Under the pieces are notes generated by a model that worked only from the letters and a program-made list of their open reading frames with translations, searched no databases and had not been told where the DNA came from. DNA of 64,000 nucleotides from Linum tenue (taxonomy: Eukaryota > Streptophyta > Magnoliopsida > Malpighiales > Linaceae). Location: positions 60,710,200 through 60,774,199 of the forward strand of contig CAMGYJ010000005.1 of the NCBI GenBank assembly GCA_946122785.1, written 5' to 3'. A program made the position numbers and the translations under genes. Below are positions 31,901 to 44,100 of the stretch, piece by piece. Each line of letters starts with the position of its first letter. The stretch's first letter is position 1.

Positions 31901-33574
31901 GAGATTATATAACTTATGGCAGGACAATGAATAATATTTTTCAGGACGACAAATAATACCGATGACACCTAAATATGTGTTATTTAGTCCTCATATCTAG
32001 GTCCTTTTTGAGTCATTTCAAGTTTGCATTGGTTGATATGTTGTCAAATATATCCTTATTTCTTTATGCGAAGAATATATTGTTATATTAGGATGTGGTA
32101 GATGATATGTACAATTAAGGTACCAAAAGGGGCACAAGTGTAGAAAAATGGGCAAAAATGGAGATCATGGCAGAAAGTGCCAAGATTGCAGCCTTGAGTG
32201 CCAATCCTAACCATGAACTCTAAAGCCAAGGGTCTGAACTGGAGCACCAAGATCGAGGCCATCAGTGCCAAGATCCCAGCCGCGATCTTCTGCCTCTTGC
32301 CAGTGAACTTGACCTCAAGATCGCAGCCTCAAGTTCAGGGCCACGAACTTTAGAGCCAAAGGTGTGAAATTTCGGAGTAGCTAACACGGGAGAAGTAGAG
32401 AGTCTCTATAGTCGATTCACAGACCTCGTCTTCCAAGCCCGTAACAAAGATCGCGGCCGTGACACCCCGGATCACGCCCGCGATGTTAAGCCGCAAATTC
32501 CACATATTCCAAGGAGTAAATGGTGACCATAAATATCACAGCCTCTACCCCAAAGATCTCGGTTGCGATCTTCTGCACCTTGCCCTTGAACTTTACCTCA
32601 AGATCACAACCCTCTAGATCATGCCCGCAATCTTTTGCCGCTTGCTCGTGAACTTGCATGTGTCTGCATAATTCTATAAATAGGGGACTCCTTCCTCTGG
32701 AGAAGTTAGCTTTTGGGAGATTTTTTTTATTCTAGAGAGAGAATCTTAAGGAAGGAGAAGAAGAGAAGGAGGAGCTAGAAGGAAGGAGCCATCTCCCCCA
32801 TCAAGTCTTCATCATCATTTTCTTCAATGTTACTCTTCCCTTATTTATGGACTAGTCCTCTAAGGTACTAGGGGTTAAAACCCCCAAACCCTAGATTATG
32901 TTAATGATGTAGATGTATGAATTATGTTAGGGTTTATGAATGAATATGTTTGTCTAGTGATTTTATTGCTTCATTTATGCTTGATTATGCTTGGGTAAGT
33001 CGCCCTACTCTTCCCTATTAGCCTGCAACTGAGCCATCGATAGGCCAGAGTTTTAGAATTAGACTGGGTAGCACCAATTGGTAGATTAAGGGTAGATGAT
33101 TGTTTATAGGGTCTTGTAGTGGACGAGGCGAATGTATCCTTGCTATAAGAACGCCTTCCAAGATGATGCTCTAGAGGTTCGCAAAGGCACACATTTGACT
33201 CTTTAGTATGCACGATAGGTAGAACCTATTGAAATGAGCTAAACTCATAATGCCTACATAAGTGAGCCTTAACTAAGGTGACAATGGGTCTTTGGGGGAC
33301 ACTCAAAGGCATGGGATAACTACAAAGGCCCACAAGATTAGAGAGATCACACACCATATCCGATAAACCTAACATAGTTAGTCATTTGCATGTTAGACCT
33401 AAACTAGGGCGAGAGAGTTACCCCGAGTACCTCTTCTTATCTATAGATCTTTAGTTTAGGAATCATCAACTTCCCACCTGCTATGTAACATGTTGACTAG
33501 ATAACGACCGAGGTCCGAGGCTAAGTAGTCTAGGATATCGTGAACCTTTGGAATACGACTGAGCCACTTTACTA
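31901..33574 (+). repeat. LTR-like region of an unidentified retrotransposon, copy B
   Basis: No gene. A TATAAATA box at 32675-32682 follows a U3-like region with three degenerate copies of a GCGATCTTCTGCC.CTTGCC.GTGAAC module (about 32285, 32555, 32625). Downstream is an AAACCCTAGATTATG leader and a tail ending TGGAATACGACTGAGCCAC at about 33570. This layout resembles the 3' part of gypsy LTRs. No second LTR, PBS or PPT was identified. The LINE copy starts immediately after it. Confidence 0.45.
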
Positions 33575-33589
33575 CTACGAGCCGGAGTT

Positions 33590-34571
33590 TGTGAATGGTT
33601 CGCTACGGATTCCACGGGAAGTTGTTGAGGAAGGGGCAAAGTTGGGAGAATTGTTTAGTTGGTCAATTCATTGATCGGCCGGCTTCGATATCTTCGATAA
33701 GGTACTGGGCTAACTGGTTGTGGGGCAAGGAGGGTGTGGTCAGGCTTCTTGGATGGGCAGAAGGCTGGTGATGTTTCAATTCCCTTCGGCTGAGATATGT
33801 CAGTGGGTATTTGAAAACAGACCTTGGCATCACAGGGAAAATCTCTTGTTTCTTCGGAAGTGGGAGCCTGGGATCAGTCCTATGAAGATCGACAACACTG
33901 CGCTGCCGCTGTGGATTAAACTCTCAAATCTGCCAATGGAATTAACCTCGAAGGAAGGTTTAGGAAGAGTGGCTAGTTCGCTGGGGAAACCGCTATGTAT
34001 GGATAAATCTACAACCCAGGGTCGTAAAGTAGGGTTTGCCCAAATCTGTGTTGAGGTCAAGGCTACTGCTAAGAAGGTCACGAAGTTGAGTGTTACACCT
34101 GATGGTTTGCCAGAGCTCTTTATTGATGTGGTGTATTGCCATATGCCAAAGGTTTGTGAGAAGTGTGGTTGTTTTGGGCATAGCTGTACTAAGGTAGTGG
34201 AAGAACCGCAAAAAGTATGGGTGAAGCAGAATCCGTTGATAGGTGAGACTCCATCTAAGAAGGCTTCAAAAATAGAGGTACAAGAAGTGGTAAGTTCGAA
34301 CTTGAATTCAGAAGTTGAAGGATTAGTAGCTCATAATAAGGAACAAGAGGTTGCTGAAGTGATGCCAGAGCACAGGGCAGGGAAAGAGATTGCTATCACA
34401 ATGAGTGCGCAAAGTCCTTCTCCAAAGAGTGGCTTAGTGGACAAGGATGGTTTCACTCTGGTTGTCAACAGGAAGCATAAGCAGAAGATATGGGTTGGCC
34501 CGGGGTCTAGTAGCAAGGGGATCCAAAGCTCTACTGATAGAAGTTCAGGGAGTGCATCATGCCAATATTAA
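33590..34571 (+). pseudogene. LINE ORF1 (DUF4283, CCHC-like), copy B, frameshifted
   Basis: The 283-codon open part begins near 33720. It has the DUF4283 core (RRLVMFQFPSAEICQWVFEN, RPWHHRENLLFLRKWEPG, LPLWIKLSNLPMEL) and then VCEKCGCFGHSCTKV. The last matches CX2CX4H, but the expected fourth cysteine position is not Cys. Relative to copy C it lacks two bases near 33640 and one near 33741, so the N-terminal part is out of frame. ORF1 binds LINE RNA. Confidence 0.85.
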
Positions 34572-34640
34572 TACTAGGCCTGTCTTGAATTGTCCTCCAT
34601 CTCCTCCTAAAGGGAGAGGTAGGGGGAGGAAGAGAGGTAA

Positions 34641-35087
34641 ATGAAGTTGCTCAGTTGGAATGTCAGGGGATTCAACTCCCCTGACAAGCACTCAGCTGTT
34701 CTTGAGCAGTTGAGGATGAAAAGAATTGATATTGTAGGGATACTGGAAACTAGAGTTACTAAAGAGAATAGTAAGAAAATAATTGAAGGTGTTTTTTCTG
34801 CTTGGCAACATACTGATAACTATGATACTTCTAAATCAGGTAGGGTTTGGATATTCTGGAGGGCAGGTATGAAGGTTACTCGTATAAATGAAGGGGAGCA
34901 TTATTTACAGATTCTAGTAGAGGATACTGAACCATTCGTAGTAGTTTTTGTATACAGTTCAAATAAAGAGGTGGAGAGGAATAGACTCTATCAAGAGTTA
35001 TTACTTAGAAGAGATGCAAGCACTCTTATGGTTTTCATGGGGGATTTTAACGCCATTGCTGAGATTAATGAAACTTCAAATGTGTAG
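34641..35087 (+). pseudogene. LINE ORF2 N-terminal APE endonuclease, copy B, broken by an in-frame stop
   Basis: ATG start 70 bases after ORF1. Motifs: SWNVRGFNSP with N7, GILETRV with E36, and FMGDFNAI (D135, N137). An in-frame TAG ends the frame at 35087, but the same frame continues with WIKDMELVDHKVSGNWFT. A later shifted frame has PGISDHCGLIV, the SDH active-site block. The endonuclease would nick target DNA, but this copy cannot be full length. Confidence 0.88.
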
Positions 35088-35523
35088 GAGATTACTCAGA
35101 GTATGCTGGATTTCAGGGGTTGGATCAAGGATATGGAACTGGTTGATCACAAGGTATCAGGGAACTGGTTTACCTTGGTGGAATAAGCAGCAGGCTATCC
35201 TATAGCCCGCAGGATTGAGTAGAGTTTTGGTTACGAGGCATGGTTGGAGAAGATTAAGGACAGCTCATCTTACACAAAATCCTCCTGGTATATCAGATCA
35301 TTGTGGGTTGATAGTGGACACTGCACCTGGTTTGAAAACACTTCCTAAACCGTCAAATACTTCACCTTCTGGCAGGCTCACCCTAACTATGTGAATCTAG
35401 TAGAGCAAGCTTGGAAAAAGAGGGTGGAGGGGTACCCTTCGTATTTTTCTATGGTAAGCTCCATAGTGTTAGCAGGCTCTGAAGCAATTAAACAGAACTG
35501 TTTAGTCAGACATTTCCAGCAGA

Positions 35524-37969
35524 GTGAAGGCTGCAACAGAGGTTCTGGAGACTGCTCAGAATGAAGTTCTTCTTAATCCCAATGCAGAATCAGTGGCAAA
35601 GGAAAAACAGGTGTGTATGGAGTACCTTGAGCTAAGAAAGGTAGAAGAGCAATTCTATAGGCAGAAGGCTAGAACTCAAGCTATACAGGAGAGTGACTCG
35701 ATACTGCTTACTTTCATAAAACTGTAAAAATTAAAACTCAAAAGGCAGCAGATTACTCGAATGCTGAATGACAGGGGTGAGATTAAAACTGATGTGCAGA
35801 GTATTGGTAAGATTGCTGTGGAGTTTTATGAACAGCTGATTGGAGTTGAGGATTCTAATGTGGAGGTAAAGGAAGGAGTCTTACTATCACGATTTAATCC
35901 AGCACAGGCTTGTCTGAGGATGGAAAGAATGAGTTGATGAAGGGTATTACAAGAGCAGAGATCAAGCAGACCTTTCATTCCCTTGGCAAGGATAAGGCCC
36001 CAGGGCCAGATGGATTCCCAACTGAATTTTACAAAGCACACTGGTCTCTTATAGGCACGGAAGTTGAAGAGGTAGTCCTTTCTTTCTTTTCTACTGGATT
36101 TATGCCCTCTTCTGTGAATAGTACCATTTTTACACTGGTAGCAAAAATTCCTAGTTCTGAAAAGATGAGGATTATAGACCCATAGCTTGCTGTAATACAT
36201 TGTATAAGGGTATTTCCAAACTGTTAGCTAATAGACTTGCCCTGGTTCTTCCCAGTGTGATAAGTAGATCTCAATCTGCTTTATTAAGGGGAGGTCTATA
36301 AGTGACAATATTCTACTGGTGTCAGAATTGGTTAGAGACTACCATAGGAAGAATATTACTCCTAGATGTGTGGTGAAGATTGATATAATGAAGGCGTTTG
36401 ACTCAGTAAACTGAAAGTTTCTGTTCAGTATTATGAAGGCAATGGGGTTCCCAGAGGGTTTCTTAATTGATTTTTGCTTGTGTTCACCACACCTACTATT
36501 AGAGTTGCAGTCAATGGAGGGTTGTGTGGAAATATAAGGGGCTGGTAAAGGATTAAGGCAGGGGGATCCATTATCCCCCTGCCTGTTTACAATAGCAATG
36601 GAAGCTTTGGATTGTTTGACTAAGAAAGCTATGGTGGATAATCAGATCCCTTACCATCCTCGTTGTAAACCTCTTATGATTTCCCATTTATGTTTTGCGG
36701 ATGATTTGATGATGTTTACCAATGGGTCAATAAGAGGGGTTTGCTGGCATTAGAAGATTAAATGGATAGTTTTTATAAGCTGTCTGGCTTAAGATGCAAC
36801 CCAGCAAAGTGTCATCTTTTTTGTGCTGGTATTCCTAAGGAAGAAATGCTTGCTAGTTCTGGATTTACTGAATTCCCTCTGGGAACACTTCCTGTGAGGT
36901 ACTTAGGAGTCCCACTTATTCAGGGAAACTCACTAGGCAAGATTGTAAAGTGCTGGTGGATAAGATAACACAAAAGCTGAGAAGCTGGAGGTCAAAGCTG
37001 CTAAGCTATGTTGGGAAAATACAACTTATAACAACTGTCATCTCTAGTACTCTTCATATACTGGCTCAATATATTCTTATTACCTAAATTTGTTATCAAG
37101 GAGGTGGGAAGATTGTGTAATGAGTTCTTGTGGGACTCTGCTGAGGATGGTAGTAGAAAAGAAAGCAGTCATGGCTTGGGACAAGTTGGCTACTCCTAAA
37201 AAGGAGGGTGGACTTGGAATTAGAAACTTTGGAGTATGGAATAAGGCGTGTGTATTGAGGCATTTATGGAGATCCTTACTCTAGGGGGGTCTATTTGGGT
37301 TGCATGGATTTCAAGGTACAGGCTGAAAGGTAGAAGCATCTGGGATATCTCAATTGTTTCTGCTGGGACATGGATTTGGAACGGGTGTTGAAATGCCAGG
37401 GAGATAGCTTATCCTTTTGTTTCTGGGATTGGGAGCAGTACTCTGTGGGCAGGTGGAGCAAATGAAAAGGTTATCGGTGTCCAGGGGTGGAATGATATCA
37501 GGGAGAAAAAACCAGAAGTGAAGTGGTGGAGATTAGTCTGGGCAAAGGAAGTCATTCCTAAGCATGGATTGATTCTGGGAGATTGGTAACTCAGGATAAA
37601 CTCTTGGCCTGGGGAAAAAATGTATCTGGCTGTTGTCTCTTGTGTCCAGGAGGTGTCGATAACAGGGATCATTTACTGATTTATTGTTCTTACTCATGTT
37701 CTGTTTTGAAACTCTGTTTGAAAAGTCGGTCTCCACCAGAAGTAGGAGGCTGGGAAGCAACAGTTGCTTGGTGTGCAAGGGAATGGAAGAAGAAGACTAT
37801 TAGGGCGAGAATCTGCAGAGTGTTGTGGAGTGCTGCTGTAAGCCACATATGGCGTGAAAGGTGTTCCCGAATGTATGGGACTAAGGGGATCAAAGATCCT
37901 GCTACGTTGGTGAAGTTGATACATGAGGAAGTTGCCTACCGAGTATGTGAAGATCCTGCCCTTCAGTAA
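35524..37969 (+). pseudogene. LINE ORF2 reverse transcriptase and zf-RVT, copy B, many one-base indels
   Basis: Same domains as copy A (motif A KIDIMKAFDSVN, motif B QGDPLSP, FADD, YLGVPL, zf-RVT), but split over at least six frames. By eye about 17 one- to two-base insertions or deletions and a similar number of substitutions separate it from 32-2474. One G-to-A change turns a Trp codon after DSVN into a stop near 36413. It is non-functional as sequenced. Confidence 0.88.
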
Positions 37970-38117
37970 GAATTAGATAGTATTGAGTAAATATATAGAT
38001 AGGAGAGGATTGTAAGTTTTGTTTTTTCCTGCGTTGTAAACGTTTGAGAGGCGTTTGCAGGGTTCCCTCTGCAAGTGGCCTGGCCTTAATGCAATTTTTG
38101 ATTTCAAATAAAAAAAA

Positions 38118-41100
38118 TTAAAATTTGATAAATAACTCATTCCCAAATTTCATTTCAATCCCCCCGTCCTTGCGTTGCCGCCGTCCCCTCTTTCTGTTCC
38201 AAATTTGTCGAGAAGGCTCTAAAAGATCGAGTAAGGTTAGATCTAGCCACCATAACCTTTATTCGTTGTCGGAGCTCCCTCGCATCAATCTCACGCATGC
38301 CAAGTCTAGCTCCTCGGTGTTAGGGTTGACGTCGTCATGCGAGGTTGCTCAAATCTGAGCTTGCAATGTTTCCGCCATCCTCGTTGTTGTTGTCACTGGC
38401 ATCGGTGGCCAGCTGTGATGAAGCTTCTTCTCGTTTCGACATAGTTTCAAGATTAGAGATCTAGATATGAATTTGTCACGAAGAAGGCCGACAGAAAGTG
38501 ACATGCTTTGCTGGATTTGAACAATGTCGTCCCCGCTTCCTCGTCGCGGTTAGCTGCAGCCGTAAAATTACCTCGCTTTTGTCGTTGCTTAATTCTGGGT
38601 CAGGGATAGGAGTCACATATTAGGGATAAGAGACCTCTCCCCGCCTCAATAGTCAACCACTAGGTTGGATTGGGGATAGGAGACGGATTGGGGACATAGA
38701 CCTCTCCCCGCCTCCGTCGTCGACCACTGGATAGGATTGGGAAGAGAACAAGCTCCATTGCAGAACCGGAAGGAAGGAGATTTATTAGGGGAGGCATCTT
38801 TTTTCTTCTTCTTTTCTTCAGCAGCTGCTGCAATGATAGAGATTTGAGTCTTGTGCAGCCTCTCGGACAAGTTGATTTGGGGATTTGGGGATGTTTAGCG
38901 ATTCTTCTTACAAGCAATAGAAGCTTTTAGCAATTCTTGATGTCATTCCCCGCTGGGTTTAATTTGGGACCGTGGATACCAGAGGATTTTGTGAAGAAAC
39001 AGCGGAGGAGAGGAGAGATGTCGCGACGACCATGTTGTCGGAAGCCATCCAGCCGGTGAATGCGCAGGGGAAAGGACTCATCGGGTAGTTTGTGTTACTT
39101 TTCTGAACTTTTAATTATTTTATATTTTGTTTTAAACTTGATTGTAATAATTAAAAATTGGAAATTATGTGGTTTTTTTGAATTTTTAAGTTTTGTATGC
39201 TGATGTTTGATGGGGCAGTGACATGGCGCGTTGACCGTTAGTCAACGTGTTTGACCGTCCAAGATAACAGTCAATTTTCGGGTTTGGCCAATTTTGTTAC
39301 TTTGGTGTGTAGTTCAGGACATGATATAGATCGAAAAAATTGACCAGGATGTTGAATATGTGCAAAGTTCGGGGCATACAAATATATTAACCCAAACAAT
39401 AAATAATAAGAGAAAAGCAAAGAGGAAAACATAGATAAAAATATATTGTTTAGGTAGTTTCATTGAGATGATAATGCATTCTATCTCATTAGTATGATGC
39501 ATCTATGCATCCTCTATTATGATACGCTATTCCTTTTAGTAAAGTATTCCTAACCGTGTTTTCAGCCACATGTGAGGGGAACTACAACTAGCTAATGTGT
39601 GATTTCGCTTCATGCCATTAACTAATCAATAAAATAAGGAAGTAAGGATAACACATTGACTACTTAGTTCCTCTATGAACCATATCAATGGTTTATAACA
39701 TTGATGATCTAAGTATCAAGACATACACAAGACAATAACACTTCCCATAAGAGTAGTTTCCTAACGCTTAACATGGCCTTATAAACAATACCATAGTAGC
39801 ACATAATAGATGATACAAACATAAAAGGATTAAGGCATAAAAACCTAAAGCATTCAAATGGTGTAAGTCTCACACGACTAAAGCATCTAATGATATAGAC
39901 ATCGAATAATATAGGTATATATAGAAGGACCAAAGCATCCCATTAAATCATAAAAAGTAGACGTTTCACATTCCTAAACAATACAAACTTAGTTAGCCAT
40001 AAGCGATAAAGAATACATCACCATAGATGATGAAACCATCGATTGTGAAGGCATCATCGTCGAGCTCTAACAGAATTTTGTTTGTTTAGTGTGTATATAT
40101 ATTCTCAAAAGCTAAAATTTTGAAAACCCAAAAAGTTGAAAACACCAAATTTGTTTCTTTCTTTCTTTTTAAAAAAATAAATTAAAATACTAAAATTTTC
40201 CTCCTTCTTTCTCTTCCCATAAATTAGAAATACTCAAATTTCCCTCCTCTTTCTCTTCCATAAAATTGAAGAACCAAATTTCTCTTTTCCTTCTTTCCAC
40301 AAAATTTTGAAAACTCCAAAAGTTCCTCTTTATTTCTCTTTCATAATAAAAAAAACCAAACTTTCTCACTTCTTTATCTTCTCACAAATCAAAACCACCA
40401 AAATTTCCCCTTACTTCTTTTCTAAATTTTTCAAAGAACCAAATTTCACTTTTCTTCTTAGAAGCATAAAATTACCAAATACATTACTTTATTTTATTTA
40501 TATTTAATTGATAATTTTATTGAATAGTTAAATTAACCAAAATTTTGATTTACATATTATATTAATATTATCCATGACATTGTGTTGATTTTATATTTAC
40601 TTTTTTAATTTTGTTAAACAACTTAGTGTTCAAGTGACCTTCATGTTTCAATTGCTCTAATTTTCTTAAAATACATAATATCAAGTGAGTATCATATTTT
40701 TTAAATCCCCTATACGAAATGAAAAAAATTAAATTTACCTAATTTTTTTAATGAAAAACTTTACTTTGAAAAACCATATATTGTATAATATAATAATTAT
40801 TCAAGTGGAATAGGTGAAGTTCGGGTTGAGTCGGTCGGGTTATGGGCAGGTTCGGGTTAATTTGGTTTGGGTTTAATCAGGTTGTGGGTCAATCGGGTTC
40901 GGGTTAACGGGTTGCGGGTCATTCAGGTTGCAGGTTAGTTTGGTTGCGGCTTAATCAGGTTATGGGTCGGGCGGATTACGGGTTGTTGACTTTTAGTCAA
41001 TTCAAATTGCGGTCGGATTATAGATCGAATTGATCGGACAGGTTAATCAGGTCGGGTTCTGCTTTGACACCTATACCATACTTGCCAAATTGCCGAACAT

Positions 41101-44100
41101 TGTGTTAATATACAAACTCACAATTAACATAAATAAACATGGAGTGGAGCCTATCTTAAAGACATGAAGTGGAGCCGTGGAGGTGGAGGTGGTGGTGGTA
41201 ATAATTGAGTTGGCGGGCTGGCTGTGCTGGAGAGAGCGACGAGTTTGTATAAAAAATAATATAGACTACTACTAAGGGTGGAGTGGGGGCACGAGTTTTC
41301 GTAGCTTTTGCAGCGTCTAGGGGCCTAGGAGCCGGCTTTGCCTTTGCGCCTTATCACACGCCTTCCAACTTCCAAGCTCCATTTCCAGGAGCGCTAAAAG
41401 TGTTGTGGTTTGGAACTATAGTTAAATTATGGTTTTATTATAAAATATTTTATTTTTTGGTATAGTTTTTTATACGATTTTAGAAATTTTAGTATTAATA
41501 CACTAATACTGCATTCTACTATTTTTTTTAAGTTTTCTTTATTAATTTAGTGTTTTTCTTAAAGATTGTAAAATTGTACAAAGTTATAGCAGAAAATTGA
41601 ACTGTGATTTATTTTGGACTGAAATTGTGATTTAATTGTAGTTTAGTTTCGCACGGCTAGAAACAGCCTATTGATTAAGTCCTCAATAGAAAAAATTTCT
41701 AGTAAAACCACCTTCCACAAATTTAAATACTGCCTTTTCTTCCTCTTCCTATTTCTGTGCTTTTCCACTCAACAAATCATAAAAACAAAACGCGCAGATA
41801 CAGTGGCGAATTGTTGTTGATGACAGGAGAGGTTAGGCCTCTATGCTCAAAATCATATAAAATTAATAAATTATATAATAAATTTTAAATTATAACAATT
41901 AGTAAGACTTTAACATCTGGTTAATTCATTTTGTTTTATAACTTTGATGTTTACCGTCTTAAATATTTGTCTCCTCTACTACTACTAGGCAGACTGAGTA
42001 CAAATGTACAATAGGTTAGGATTGGGAGAGAGAGCACACATTGTGCTGCACTGCACAATGAATGAATGAAAGGGCCGGGTGGTCGTGAAAGTCGTCGTAG
42101 GGGTACTGTCATTTCTCAGAATGATCATTGTTCGGTCGTGTAATTAAGAGATAGGATCAACCACGTCGGTACCGAGTTATTATATTAATCACAATTAAGG
42201 GAGGAATGGTGTATTGTTTAATTGTGTACTGTTAATGAGTGCAAATGTGGAATTAGTGAATGTTTAGTAAGCAGTGCTAAATAAGGTTTACACATGTGTC
42301 CCAGTGTCTGGTCAGGTGGTCCTCCTCTGTATAGTTTCCTTCTCACGCAGCTTTTTGACCTGCTAGGTGATGAATAAATATATGTAGAGTTTGGATGGAA
42401 CAATTATAAAACGATAAAACGAGACAATTTGACCAATTGTTTTATTTTATAAAATGAGTCAATTCAGATTAATTCTCTCACTGCAGACAATTGTAATTGG
42501 CTCAAAATGATAGAACATCACGAACCAGGTTCTATCTAGGGATTAGAAGTAGTGGGGATCAACGAGAGATTGATCCTTTAGGAAGTGGAAATGGAAGGAG
42601 TTATCAACAGTATAATTTATAGCTGAAAAGTAAAACTGCCACCCCATTCAAATTTTCCTGTCCATAGAGTGATTTTAGGAAGCTGATGTGGCAGGGTGTT
42701 AAGCGGGGAAAAAATAGAACTCCCCGCCAGATTGCAGAACTAAGAATCGTCCACTACCCACCTTTTTCTCCTGGTTTCCCACGTTATCATTTAGTTATCA
42801 TTTATTTTTCGTTTGGCTGAAATACCACCTATTCTACTGGGTTATCCTTTCGCCTACCCGCAGGACAGGAGGAGAATCAGTTTCCATCGGAAAATTCTGG
42901 TAAGAGGCGTCACGGTTTCGTGTTCAGCGGAGGAAGGCGCTGACGGCCGGCTGTTGCTGAGTTCATGGGAAGACGACCAGACGTTTTGGTGGTCAGTGGC
43001 GGAAAGCAGTGACGGCCCGCTTCTGCTGCGACTGAGGAGATCGCGTTTGGGAGTGCAGCGAACGATCTCCGTGGTGAAGAGGTTGTCGACGATCGAGGCT
43101 TTCCCTTCCGGCGAGAAGCACAACTACTGCCGCCGCCACCACCGTCTCCCCCGCCGCCACGAACCATGCTTCTTCTTTCTTCTCTACTTCAGCCTCTAGA
43201 AGGTCGCTACAAATCGCTCCAGCTACTCGCATCCGTTGAGGAGCCATCGCCGCTGGGCTCGACGCAGCTGCTGCGGCCACCGCCACCATCAGCGAAGCGC
43301 TCATCATCCCCTTCTTCTCCCACCCGCTGCCGTTGCTTCCGTTTCCTTCCGCCGAGCACTTCACCACTCTCCCTCTCTTCGCCATCGACGGCAGCCCTGC
43401 ATATCACCCAATCGATTCAATTTCTTGGTTCCCCCAAGCTGAATTGATAAAAGCCAGAGGTAATTGTGAATTTCAGGGGAGGGGGCGTCAAGAGTACTCA
43501 CCGAGAACTGGGGTGAAGGAAACCCCTAGAGAGGGGTTGCGACGGAGAGATGCATGGATGAAGGAAGAAGCTGTGGTTGTGGCGGAGATGGACGCCTTTT
43601 TTCACACTCTGACCCTGGGAAGGAAGGAAGGGATTAGAACGATAGTTGGTTCTGTGAAAAACTACTGGAAGTAGTGAGCTTTGCAGAGGTGATATAATTT
43701 GCACAGCTTAATACTGACCATAGAAGTTGCCCTCATCACAAAGTTCCATGCTAAGTTACTCTCCTTATTGGATCTTTTAGTTGTGTATAATTCTTGGTTT
43801 CGTGATATGGTATTGGAGATATGAGCAGGTGAGGTTTGGAACGGACCAGAGCATTAGCAGCACTTGGTTGTGAGATGGTATGTGTAAAATGGAATCATGG
43901 TAATTACTTGGCTCTACTCATATAGGTAGGCTATATTTGAACCTCAAGGGAAGAATTCTCTTGCCACTTTTTAAGCTTTTTGTTTAGGTTTCCAACGTCA
44001 ATGTGTGCCTGCTTTATGTCAACATAATCAAGCTTAATTGAAAGCAATACTTCCCACTTTGTTCACTCAATTTTTCTGTGTTTCACGGCTTTCTTATCTA

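Larger units (their letters stand above)
33575..38117 (+). mobile_element. LINE retrotransposon, copy B (with 5' part)
   Basis: Same LINE as 1-2627, here with ORF1 (DUF4283 and zinc knuckle), APE endonuclease, RT, zf-RVT and A-rich tail. The 5' end is placed approximately because the preceding DNA reads LTR-like. No target duplication was found on both sides, so the element may be 5'-truncated. The body carries many one-base indels relative to copy A. Confidence 0.88.

Noticed and set aside
33575..38117. Full-length LINE with target duplication
   Set aside because: I compared the DNA after the A-rich tail with that before ORF1 and found no matching duplication, so full length is not claimed.
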